6,185 nt of DNA. Source: Lachnospiraceae bacterium. GTDB lineage: Bacteria > Bacillota > Clostridia > Lachnospirales > Lachnospiraceae. Of the stretch, positions 1 through 6,185 are shown piece after piece. Position numbers and translations under genes: made by a program. Position 1 is the first letter of the stretch, and each line of letters begins with the position of its first letter. Under the pieces are notes generated by a model. The model saw only the letters and a program-made list of their open reading frames with translations. It was not told where the DNA came from and made no database searches. Location of the stretch: assembly GCA_017964745.1 (NCBI GenBank), contig JAGCRJ010000260.1:1-6185 (forward strand), in the 5' to 3' direction.

Positions 1-509
1 GAATCGGTGATGCTCGTGGGTTCGTGCGTAGTTATGAGAAGTATCTCTCCGCTCGCAACCAGAAATTCAAGAACAGCATCCGATATTCCCGCACCCGTAT
101 CAACGATGATTATGTCTGCGATAGAATCGAGCTCCGACAGATTCTGGATGATGTAATTCAGATAGTCGTTGCTCAGATTGGACATACCCGCGATGCCGCT
201 TCCTCCGGAAATGAATCCGACTTCTCCGGGGCCCCAGGTGATGATGTCCTTGATGTTCTTGCCCTGATAGATCAGGTCGCAGAGATTATGCTTCGGTACG
301 GTACCGAACATTATCTCGATATTCGCAAGTCCGAAATCGGCATCAAGGATGATCACTCTCTTGCCGAGTTTCTTAAGCCATATCGCAAGATTGATCGCAG
401 TATTCGATTTGCCTACTCCGCCTTTTCCGCTCGTGACCGTGATGACCCTTGCAAGAGGTCTAGCCTGTCTCGATGCTTTTATGATACGGAGTGATTCGGC
501 CTGGTCCAT
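1..509 (-). CDS. flhG: FlhG, MinD-like ATPase regulating flagellar number/placement (5' part, cut by window edge)
   Basis: The first 169 codons of a MinD/ParA-type ATPase (FlhG, also called YlxH or FleN) are present; the rest lies beyond the window edge. Seen in the translation: DQAESLR at residues 2-8; the deviant Walker A GKGGVGKS at 28-35 with both the signature lysine (29) and the P-loop lysine (34); DADFGLAN at 56-63; DTGAGI at 137-142; and HEPTSITD at 162-169, close to the FlhG/MinD pattern. From family knowledge, FlhG dimerises on the membrane with ATP and limits or positions flagella together with FlhF, and its N-terminal DQAxxLR helix stimulates FlhF GTPase. The ATG at 509-507 is chosen because a strong SD (GGGAGGAG) lies 8 bases upstream and the DQA motif follows at once. 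It begins 3 bases after the flhF stop, so the two are surely co-transcribed. Compared with Bacillus YlxH, the segment before DQA is reduced to the initiator Met. Confidence 0.95.
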   Translation of the reverse strand, partial: MDQAESLRIIKASRQARPLARVITVTSGKGGVGKSNTAINLAIWLKKLGKRVIILDADFGLANIEIMFGTVPKHNLCDLIYQGKNIKDIITWGPGEVGFISGGSGIAGMSNLSNDYLNYIIQNLSELDSIADIIIVDTGAGISDAVLEFLVASGEILLITTHEPTSITD

Positions 510-512
510 AGC

Positions 513-1826
513 TTACTCTCCTCCCAAAAGCTGCTTGACGATCCTCTGAGCATTAAAGGTCTCGATATCATCGGGAACATTCTGTCCGCATGTCACAAAC
601 GCTATCGAGCTGTCGGAATAGCAGGTAATGTTGTACAGGCTTCCGAGAGTCGATGTCTCATCAAGCTTTGTAAAGATGAGCTGGAAATCGGAAACGCTGC
701 GGTAGTTATCAACGATCTTCTTAAGATCCTTGTATTTGGTCGTGGCACTGAGCACAAGGAAGCACTGCTTCGTCACGGTCTCGGGAAGGCATTCCATAAA
801 GCTCTTCTGTTTTATGAGAAGCTCCTCGCTCTTGTGCGAATGTCCGGCAGTATCAACAAGGATATATTCACAATCCTTGAAATCATCACATGCGATGCTG
901 AGTTCGTCCTCAGAGTAGATGACTCTGAAAGGAACCTCAAGAATGCTCGCATATGTCCTGAGCTGATCGGCTGCCGCGATCCTGTAGGTATCAGTGGTAA
1001 GCAGGGCAACCTTCTTTTTGTTGTTGACGGAAAGAGAGCTTGCAACCTTGGCAATGGTCGTGGTCTTTCCGACACCCGTAGGTCCGATGAAAAAGATCAC
1101 AACGGGTCCCTTTGCGCCGGGATCGGCGATGCCTTCGGCTTTGCCGAAACGAAGGATCATCTTCTGATAAACGGCGCTTAAGTAGTGATCGAGCTTTGCT
1201 CCGGGTTTGCTGATATCTCCGGCACCGGTGATAAGCTCGTTGACAAGCTTTTCATCGATGTCATTGTCGATCATAGTGTTATATAAAAGTCTTAAAAATC
1301 TCGAGGTCTCTCTGTCGGGCTCTGCTTCCGAAGTCTTTGCAGGCTGCTCCTTTTCGGGGACGGGAGCGGGCTTGGGCTCGGGCTTTTTGGGAGCCTTTTC
1401 CTCTTCCGAGGGACCTAATTTCTTCTCAAGTATGTTCTGAAGATTGTCCAGCTTTTCTTCAAGCACCCTGCTCTTGTCATCGGTTGCTGCAGCCTGAGTC
1501 TGAACCGAAGGAGCTGCTGAGGTTTTGGGTTCGGGATTGGATGAGGTTTTTGACGCACCGGTATTTTTATCTCCTGAAGCGGCCGAAGCCCTGGCTTTTT
1601 CCTGTGCACTGACCTGTGCCCTTGCGATCCTGCGGATCTGCTCCATGGTGGGATCGTCTTCCTCAACGGCAGCGGTAACCTCTACTCTCTTGCTCTTGAG
1701 AAACGCAAAAGGAGGCTTGGCCTTGACCTTGCGGACATTCATGATCACAAGGTTCTCGCCCAAGTCCTTCTTGGCAAGCGCGGTAGCTTCTTCTTCATTT
1801 TTACCGATAAATTTCTTGATTATCAT
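513..1826 (-). CDS. flhF: FlhF, SRP-family GTPase for flagellar biogenesis
   Basis: A 437-residue FlhF, a paralogue of Ffh and FtsY that directs early flagellar assembly at the membrane and works as a pair with FlhG. Layout: N-terminal B domain at about 1-60, opening MIIKKFIGK as is typical; a low-complexity Ala/Pro/Lys/Glu linker at about 60-170 with a short possible coiled coil near 119-137; then the NG GTPase domain from about 175. GTPase motifs: G1 GPTGVGKTTT at 248-257, G2 TDTYRIAAADQLRTYA at 278-293, G3 DTAGHS at 325-330, G4 TKLDE at 386-390, and the G5 region GQNVPDD at 414-420. It is longer than Bacillus FlhF (about 366 residues), the excess being in the linker. G3 has His where SRP GTPases usually have Arg. 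The ATG follows the flhA stop by one base (TAA-A-ATG) and no clear SD precedes it, so translation is probably coupled to flhA. No alternative start is evident just upstream. Confidence 0.97.
   Translation of the reverse strand: MIIKKFIGKNEEEATALAKKDLGENLVIMNVRKVKAKPPFAFLKSKRVEVTAAVEEDDPTMEQIRRIARAQVSAQEKARASAASGDKNTGASKTSSNPEPKTSAAPSVQTQAAATDDKSRVLEEKLDNLQNILEKKLGPSEEEKAPKKPEPKPAPVPEKEQPAKTSEAEPDRETSRFLRLLYNTMIDNDIDEKLVNELITGAGDISKPGAKLDHYLSAVYQKMILRFGKAEGIADPGAKGPVVIFFIGPTGVGKTTTIAKVASSLSVNNKKKVALLTTDTYRIAAADQLRTYASILEVPFRVIYSEDELSIACDDFKDCEYILVDTAGHSHKSEELLIKQKSFMECLPETVTKQCFLVLSATTKYKDLKKIVDNYRSVSDFQLIFTKLDETSTLGSLYNITCYSDSSIAFVTCGQNVPDDIETFNAQRIVKQLLGGE
518..525 (-). promoter_or_regulatory. 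Ribosome binding site of flhG, embedded in the end of flhF
   Basis: The minus strand reads GGGAGGAG here, 8 bases before the flhG ATG. These bases also encode the end of FlhF (Leu-Gly-Gly-Glu), so the ribosome site and the FlhF C-terminus share sequence. It supports the chosen flhG start. Confidence 0.8.
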
Positions 1827-1827
1827 T

Positions 1828-3873
1828 TTATGCGGTAACCATTCCGACCGATGTCAGATTGACGCTTGAGTCAACCTCGTTGTACGAAACAACGATCAGG
1901 TCTTTATAGTAATCCTCCGTCAGTTTTCTGAAATAGATCCTCACGATGGGTGAAGTTACTATTATGGGATTCTTGCCGAGATTCTCAAGCTTCTGGACTT
2001 CGCGTCCGACGGATTCGAGTATCTCGTGAGTGCGGGCGGGATCGATATTGATGAACGATCCGTTCTCCGTCTGTTTGACTCCCGACATTATCTCCTGTTC
2101 GATCTTGGGATCGAGCGTTACGACAGAGTTTGTATCATTCAGTGCAAAGTATCTCGCCGATATCGCTCTCTTTAGAGCCTGTCTTACATATTCGGTAAGT
2201 ATATCCGTATCCCTTGTTGTGGGAGCAAAATCTGCAAGTGTTTCAAGTATCGTAAGCAGGTCTCTGATCGAAACACCTTCGCGGAGAAGATTCTGAAGAA
2301 CTTTCTGAATATCTCCGAGACCGAGAAGCTTGGGCACAAGCTCGTCCACAAGATTCGGATTGTTTTCCTTTACATTGTTGACAAGATTCTGTACATCCTG
2401 TCTGGTGAGCAGTTCGTCTATGTGCTGCCTGATGATCTCGGTCAGATGTGTCGCGATTATCGAAGGAGGATCGACGACGGTATATCCGAGTGTCTCGGCC
2501 TTTTCACGCTGACCTTCGGTGATCCATATCGCAGGCAGGTGGAACGAAGGCTCGAAGGTCGGAATACCGGTGATCTCTTCCTGGACATAGCCGGGATTCA
2601 TCGCCATATAATGGTCGAAAAGGATCTCGCCTTCACTTATCTGTATGCCCTTGATCTTGATTATGTACTGGTTCGGATTGAGCTGAATGTTGTCCCTCAA
2701 TCTGATTATGGGCACAACGGTACCGAGTTCAAGAGCAATCTGTCTTCTGATCATTACGACACGGTCAAGAAGGTCACCGCCCTGGTTGACATCCGCGAGC
2801 GGAATGATACCGTAACCGAATTCAAGTTCGATGGGATCGACCTGCAGAAGCGAGTTGACATTCTCGGGCTGCCTGATCTCTTCCGCTTCCGTCTCTTCCT
2901 TGCTCACATCAAGCTCTATGCTTGCGGTCTGAAGCTTTCTGCTTACCCTTGTTGCGGAGAACATGAATATGACACCGAGTCCGACAAAAAGGATCGTGTT
3001 CAGATCCGTGAACAGACCGAGTATCGTCATCATTCCGCCGACGATAAAAAGTACCTTGGGAAGTCCGAAAAGCTGTTTGATTATCGTCTCACCGAGTTCC
3101 TTGTCGGAGGATCCCTTAGTGACAAGGATACCGGTTGAAAGAGATATCATCAGTGAAGGTATCTGGGAAACAAGTCCGTCACCGATGGTGAGTATCGCAA
3201 ATGAGCTTAATGCATCGGATACGCTCATTCCTCTTCTGAGCACTGCGAGCGCGATACCGCCGACAAGGTTAACTCCCGTGATAAGAAGTCCCGCTACGGC
3301 ATCTCCCTTTACGTATTTAACGGCACCGTCCATGGAACCGTAGAATGCGGATTCTTTCTGGAACTTTTCTCGTCTTTCCTTGGCCTCTTCATCGGTTATC
3401 GCACCGGTATTGAGATCGGCATCGATCGCCATCTGTTTTCCGGGCATCGCATCAAGTGTGAATCTTGCGGTAACTTCCGATACACGTTCCGAACCTTTGT
3501 TGATGACCATGAACTGGATTATCAGAAGTATTACGAAAATGATCGCACCGATGATCAGGTCGCCGCCGCCTACGAAATTACCGAATGTGGCGACAACGTT
3601 TCCCGCATAGCCGTCACGAAGGATAAGTCTCGTGGACGAAGTGTTCATCGATATCCTGAACAGGGTCGTGAACAGGAGCAGTGTGGGAAAGAAACTCATA
3701 TCCAGAACTTCCTTGCAAAAGAGAGCTCCGAACATGATGGTCATTGCAAGCGAGATATTAAATGCAAGAAGAACATCGAGTACACCTGCTGGAATGGGGA
3801 TGATAAAGAGAATTATCGCAACGGCAAGATACATCGCTACAAATACATCAAATTTGCCGATGGATTTAAACAT
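1828..3873 (-). CDS. flhA: FlhA, flagellar type III export engine protein
   Basis: A full-length FlhA (681 residues) of the FHIPEP family. In the cell it forms a nonameric ring in the basal body: its membrane part is thought to couple ion flow to export, and its cytoplasmic ring docks chaperone-substrate complexes. The N-terminal ~310 residues are hydrophobic, with about eight membrane segments (roughly 8-28, 30-52, 60-75, 105-125, 193-212, 222-250, 272-290, 292-307). Family landmarks are FRISMNTSSTRLIL at 72-85, GNFVGGGDLIIG at 98-109, the conserved cytoplasmic loop at about 128-190 (SERVSEVTARFTLDAMPGKQ, 128-147), and KGDAVAG at 189-195, whose Asp191 appears to correspond to the essential Asp208 of Salmonella FlhA (my alignment by eye). 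The cytoplasmic domain runs from about 340 and includes VVDPPSIIATHLTEII (466-481). The ATG has a near-ideal SD (AAAGGAGG) 5 bases upstream and starts 22 bases after flhB. No key region is missing. Confidence 0.98.
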   Translation of the reverse strand: MFKSIGKFDVFVAMYLAVAIILFIIPIPAGVLDVLLAFNISLAMTIMFGALFCKEVLDMSFFPTLLLFTTLFRISMNTSSTRLILRDGYAGNVVATFGNFVGGGDLIIGAIIFVILLIIQFMVINKGSERVSEVTARFTLDAMPGKQMAIDADLNTGAITDEEAKERREKFQKESAFYGSMDGAVKYVKGDAVAGLLITGVNLVGGIALAVLRRGMSVSDALSSFAILTIGDGLVSQIPSLMISLSTGILVTKGSSDKELGETIIKQLFGLPKVLFIVGGMMTILGLFTDLNTILFVGLGVIFMFSATRVSRKLQTASIELDVSKEETEAEEIRQPENVNSLLQVDPIELEFGYGIIPLADVNQGGDLLDRVVMIRRQIALELGTVVPIIRLRDNIQLNPNQYIIKIKGIQISEGEILFDHYMAMNPGYVQEEITGIPTFEPSFHLPAIWITEGQREKAETLGYTVVDPPSIIATHLTEIIRQHIDELLTRQDVQNLVNNVKENNPNLVDELVPKLLGLGDIQKVLQNLLREGVSIRDLLTILETLADFAPTTRDTDILTEYVRQALKRAISARYFALNDTNSVVTLDPKIEQEIMSGVKQTENGSFINIDPARTHEILESVGREVQKLENLGKNPIIVTSPIVRIYFRKLTEDYYKDLIVVSYNEVDSSVNLTSVGMVTA

Positions 3874-3878
3874 ATCAT

Positions 3879-3886
3879 CCTCCTTT
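3879..3886 (-). promoter_or_regulatory. Strong ribosome binding site of flhA
   Basis: The minus strand reads AAAGGAGG, the best SD match in the window, ending 5 bases before the flhA ATG in the 22-base flhB-flhA gap. An ATG at 3878-3876 also follows it but is in another frame and too close to be the start. Confidence 0.8.
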
Positions 3887-3895
3887 CGTCATATT

Positions 3896-4996
3896 TTAGA
3901 TCTTACCCTGCAGATGATATACAAACGCAAGTATCTCGGCCACCGCCTGATATAGCTCGGGAGGAACCGTTTCACCGATCTCGACATTGTGGTAGAGCAT
4001 TCTTGCCACAGGTTTGTTCTCAACGATCTCTATACTGTTTTCTCTGGCAACATCCTTGATCTTCTGGGCAAGGTATCCTTCACCCTTTGCAAGAACGTAA
4101 GGTGCATCTCTGAGCGCCGGTTCGTACTTGATTGCGACCGCATAATGCGTCGGGTTGGTGATGACGACATCCGCTTTGGGAAGTTCCTGCATCATACGTC
4201 TTCTCGAAGCTTCCATCATCTTTCTTCTGATGGCGCCCTTTACCTGGGGATCTCCTTCGGCGTTCTTGTACTCATCCTTGACTTCCTGTTTGGACATCAT
4301 CATGTCCTTGTGGAATTTCCACTTCTGATAACCGAAATCGGATGCCGCAATGATGATATATACCGCCGAAACCCTTATCCCGAGATTCGATATCGTATCC
4401 CCGATAAGTGCTATAGCCTGCATAAGAGGCATATCAAAAAGATCGAATAAAAGGAAATACCTGTCCTTGATATACGAATAACATATCGCCGCTATCAGTC
4501 CGAGCTTCAGGATCGACTTGAGAAGCTCCACAAGGGAATTTGGAGAAAAGATCCTCTTGAACCCTTTGAGCGGATTGATCTTGGAAAGCTTTGGCTTAAG
4601 CGGTTTTGTGGTTGGTTTCCACTTAACCTGCAACAGGTCACACACTACTGCTATGATCAGACCGATAAGCATTATCGGAAGTACGATCATGACAACGTTG
4701 TATATACCGTTCCGGAAAAGAATACCCGTTTCGGTGGCGGGCATCTCTCCCTGCGGATAGACCGTCACATTGGGGATGTCGTTATATACAAGCTCAAAAA
4801 CATTGATGAACCTGGTTCCCATATTTCCGGCCATGAACCGTATGACCAGAAAAAAAACAAAAAGCATGAGACAGTTTACTATCTCTCTGCTCTTGGCTAC
4901 CTGGCCTTCTTTTCTGGCATCGGATAGTTTTTTGCCGGTAGGTTCCTCTGTCTTGTCACCGTTGTCAGCGAAGAATTGCAGATTATATTCGAGCAT
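3896..4996 (-). CDS. flhB: FlhB, export gate protein and substrate-specificity switch
   Basis: A 366-residue FlhB from the ATG at 4996-4994. FlhB sits at the base of the FliPQR gate, and its cytoplasmic domain cleaves itself in the NPTH motif, switching export from rod/hook to filament proteins. Seen: N-terminus with YNLQFFA, KTEEPT and KKLSDARKEGQVAKSRE; four membrane segments (about 41-58, 98-119, 153-175, 190-220); a basic loop with KPLKPKLSKINPLKGFKRIF (131-150); and the autocleavage motif NPTH at 281-284 (codons at 4156-4145) within ITNPTHYAVAIKY. The C-terminus ends PPELYQAVAEILAFVY plus a short tail, so it is complete. A GTG two codons upstream (5002-5000) gives a 368-residue version but overlaps the SD GGAGGG (5007-5002); the ATG, 5 bases after that SD, is preferred. 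It begins 15 bases after the fliR stop. Confidence 0.97.
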   Translation of the reverse strand: MLEYNLQFFADNGDKTEEPTGKKLSDARKEGQVAKSREIVNCLMLFVFFLVIRFMAGNMGTRFINVFELVYNDIPNVTVYPQGEMPATETGILFRNGIYNVVMIVLPIMLIGLIIAVVCDLLQVKWKPTTKPLKPKLSKINPLKGFKRIFSPNSLVELLKSILKLGLIAAICYSYIKDRYFLLFDLFDMPLMQAIALIGDTISNLGIRVSAVYIIIAASDFGYQKWKFHKDMMMSKQEVKDEYKNAEGDPQVKGAIRRKMMEASRRRMMQELPKADVVITNPTHYAVAIKYEPALRDAPYVLAKGEGYLAQKIKDVARENSIEIVENKPVARMLYHNVEIGETVPPELYQAVAEILAFVYHLQGKI

Positions 4997-5001
4997 ATCC
5001 A

Positions 5002-5007
5002 CCCTCC
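5002..5007 (-). promoter_or_regulatory. Ribosome binding site deciding the flhB start
   Basis: The minus strand reads GGAGGG, with 5 bases before the ATG at 4996-4994. The alternative in-frame GTG at 5002-5000 shares its first base with this site, so it cannot be served by it. Confidence 0.75.
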
Positions 5008-5011
5008 GCTT

Positions 5012-5794
5012 CTACATCATGTTCGACACAAAGGAAACCATCAGTTTCTTCATTTCGGTAAAGATAAGGTCCGCAGCTTTGGGCATAAGTCCGACGGTAA
5101 GGAAAAGGACCGTAAGCCCCGTAAGTACCTTGAGCTGGATACCTATTGCAAACATATTCATCTGGGGCGATACCTTGGCCATTACACCGAGGATCGCATT
5201 CAGCAGCATCATCGTAGCAAAGATGGGAAGGATGATGCGGAAACCGATGAGAATATAGTCGGCAAGGAAAACGACCGCCGTCTCCATAAGCCCGTCTGCA
5301 TTGAAGTTCACACGCCCGACAGGAATGAGCTGATACGTATCGGCAAGCGCACCGAGCAGATATCTGTACATTCCGCTCGCGATAAGGATCATCGAATAGG
5401 AGTAATTGTATAAGCCTCCGGTTATGCTTATCTGCTCCTGCGATGCGGGATCCATCAGCTGGACCATCGAAAGTCCCGTCTCCATATCCGCAACGGCACC
5501 GGCAAATGTAAATACGGTTGAGCAGATATTGGCGGAAAGTCCTATGAGCAGTCCCGCTATACCTTCCTTCAGAACAATGACGGCATATGTTACGACCGAA
5601 TCATAAATGACCGGTTCGATAGGTGTCAGTGAAGTATATATAAGTCCCGCAATGAAAACGCTGAGTGCCACCCTTATTCTTCTGGGAGTGTTCTTCATGC
5701 TGAAAAACGGGCATATATACACAAAGCAGGAAACCCTGACCAGTATCAGCAGAAAATATTCCAGATCGTAAATTGAAAAAGCTAAATTCAGCAT
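5012..5794 (-). CDS. fliR: FliR, flagellar export gate protein
   Basis: A 260-residue FliR, the usual family length. FliR is the single-copy subunit that completes the FliP5-FliQ4-FliR1 helical gate. The protein is mostly hydrophobic, with stretches at about 11-32, 39-56, 68-90, 128-150, 172-202 and 213-236. Family-like motifs are LVRVSCFVYICPFF (18-31), KEGIAGLLIGL (76-86), MVQLMDPASQEQ (110-121) and MNMFAIGIQLKVLTG (212-226). The start is firm: in this frame a TAG lies two codons upstream of the ATG (5800-5798), and the next Met is about 32 residues in. There is no recognisable SD before the ATG; the fliQ stop lies 9 bases upstream, so translation probably depends on ribosomes finishing fliQ. 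flhB follows after 15 bases. Confidence 0.97.
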   Translation of the reverse strand: MLNLAFSIYDLEYFLLILVRVSCFVYICPFFSMKNTPRRIRVALSVFIAGLIYTSLTPIEPVIYDSVVTYAVIVLKEGIAGLLIGLSANICSTVFTFAGAVADMETGLSMVQLMDPASQEQISITGGLYNYSYSMILIASGMYRYLLGALADTYQLIPVGRVNFNADGLMETAVVFLADYILIGFRIILPIFATMMLLNAILGVMAKVSPQMNMFAIGIQLKVLTGLTVLFLTVGLMPKAADLIFTEMKKLMVSFVSNMM

Positions 5795-5803
5795 CCGCTA
5801 TTT

Positions 5804-6076
5804 TCACTTATGGACGTAATAAACAAAATTACTCCAGAGCTCGGTCGTATACTCGACCAGGTTATTCATTATCCAATGGCCCGCGATCATCAGGGTAAGG
5901 AAAATACCCAGAACCTTGGGCACGAAAGTAAGAGTCTGTTCCTGTATGGATGTAACGGTCTGGAAGATACTGATGACAAGACCTATTGCCATTGAAACAA
6001 GAAGCACGGGAAGTGCGCATTTGAGTATCATATAAAGACCGCCATGGATCATTTCAGCTGCTGCTTCGGGTGTCAT
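5804..6076 (-). CDS. fliQ: FliQ, flagellar export gate protein
   Basis: A 90-residue FliQ, matching the usual ~89 residues. It has two long hydrophobic helices, about 12-40 and 50-76, joined by the conserved turn SIQEQTLTFVPK (43-54), the most diagnostic stretch of the family. Four copies are known to pack around FliP and FliR as helical hairpins in the export gate. The ATG is preceded by AAGGAG (6090-6085) with 8 bases of spacing. The gene follows fliP by 25 bases and precedes fliR by 9. The C-terminal tail ends in LWSNFVYYVHK. Nothing in it is unusual. Confidence 0.97.
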   Translation of the reverse strand: MTPEAAAEMIHGGLYMILKCALPVLLVSMAIGLVISIFQTVTSIQEQTLTFVPKVLGIFLTLMIAGHWIMNNLVEYTTELWSNFVYYVHK

Positions 6077-6091
6077 TACAAACTCTCCTTA

Positions 6092-6106
6092 ATTAGCCTC
6101 GCTAAT
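6092..6106 (-). repeat. Short perfect inverted repeat across the fliP stop codon
   Basis: Two 6-base arms (ATTAGC and GCTAAT) flank a 3-base loop. The mRNA could form a small hairpin that includes the fliP TAG and ends one base before the fliQ SD. The stem is AU-rich and short with no following U tract, so it is not a terminator. It may be chance; a role in fliP-fliQ translation is only a guess. Confidence 0.4.
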
Positions 6107-6185
6107 AAAACGTTCGTACAAGCTGTCCGATGATAAGTGCCCATCCGTCCGCAAGGACGAAAAGAAGTATCTTGAACGGCATCGA
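6102..6185 (-). CDS. fliP: FliP, flagellar export gate protein (3' end only)
   Basis: The last 27 codons of fliP and its TAG stop (6104-6102); the rest lies beyond the window edge. The visible C-terminus contains MPFKILLFVLADGW, then ALIIGQLVRTFY, which matches the characteristic FliP ending (PFK, then LFVLxDGW, then a short tail ending in RSF or similar). FliP is the five-copy subunit of the export gate. Its position directly before fliQ and fliR agrees with the almost universal fliPQR order. The frame is set by the stop codon and the family match; the full length and start cannot be seen. Confidence 0.9.
   Translation of the reverse strand, partial: SMPFKILLFVLADGWALIIGQLVRTFY

Noticed and set aside
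24..494. Plus-strand open frame of 156 codons at the window start
   Set aside because: The opposite strand encodes FlhG with Walker A, DADFGLAN and DTGAGI motifs over the same bases; the plus-strand translation shows no family features.
1317..1649. Repetitive-looking segment inside flhF considered as a DNA repeat array
   Set aside because: The bias comes from Ala/Pro/Lys/Glu codons; I see no regular period or direct repeat units, so it is a low-complexity protein linker.
2422..3138. Plus-strand open frame of 238 codons, the largest of several opposite flhA
   Set aside because: It lies wholly within the clear flhA gene on the other strand, its translation is highly charged with no recognisable domain, and similar antisense frames occur opposite the other genes. 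It is a shadow of flhA codon usage.
3874..3895. Gap between flhB and flhA considered for a promoter or terminator
   Set aside because: It is only 22 bases and holds the flhA SD; there is no room for a full promoter and no hairpin with a U tract.
5601..5807. Minus-strand 68-codon frame starting with GTG at the fliQ-fliR junction
   Set aside because: It overlaps the start of fliR in another frame, has no SD and no recognisable motif, and fliR fully explains the region.

Overview
The window is a segment of one flagellar operon, read entirely on the minus strand and packed with genes from edge to edge. In transcription order (high to low coordinates) it holds the 3' end of fliP, then complete fliQ, fliR, flhB, flhA and flhF, then the 5' part of flhG, which runs off the low-coordinate edge. 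Gaps between genes are only 1 to 25 bases. There are no RNA genes, mobile elements, CRISPR arrays or terminators, and no promoter is visible; the promoter must lie upstream, beyond the high-coordinate edge.

The order fliP-fliQ-fliR-flhB-flhA-flhF-flhG matches the central part of the large fla/che operon of Gram-positive flagellates (Bacillus, Clostridia). Moderate base composition, purine-rich Shine-Dalgarno (SD) sequences (AAAGGAGG, GGGAGGAG), and the FlhB N-terminus (YNLQFFA followed by KTEEPT) suggest a flagellated member of the Clostridia, perhaps a Lachnospiraceae relative. This is inference from family resemblance, not a database match. Spirochaetes use a similar order and are not fully excluded.

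The genes work together. FliP, FliQ and FliR form the gate of the flagellar type III export apparatus in the membrane. FlhB wraps the gate and, through NPTH autocleavage, switches export from rod/hook to filament substrates. FlhA is the export engine with a large cytoplasmic substrate-docking domain. FlhF (an SRP-type GTPase) and FlhG (a MinD-type ATPase) set where and how many flagella are built. FlhG here carries an N-terminal DQAESLR motif of the kind known to stimulate FlhF GTPase.

No undescribed system was found; this looks like an ordinary flagellar export cluster. The points worth a second look are small: fliR and flhF lack a clear SD and appear to be translated by coupling to the gene before; flhB has a misleading upstream GTG; FlhF has a long low-complexity linker and a His in its G3 motif; and a short perfect hairpin spans the fliP stop codon.
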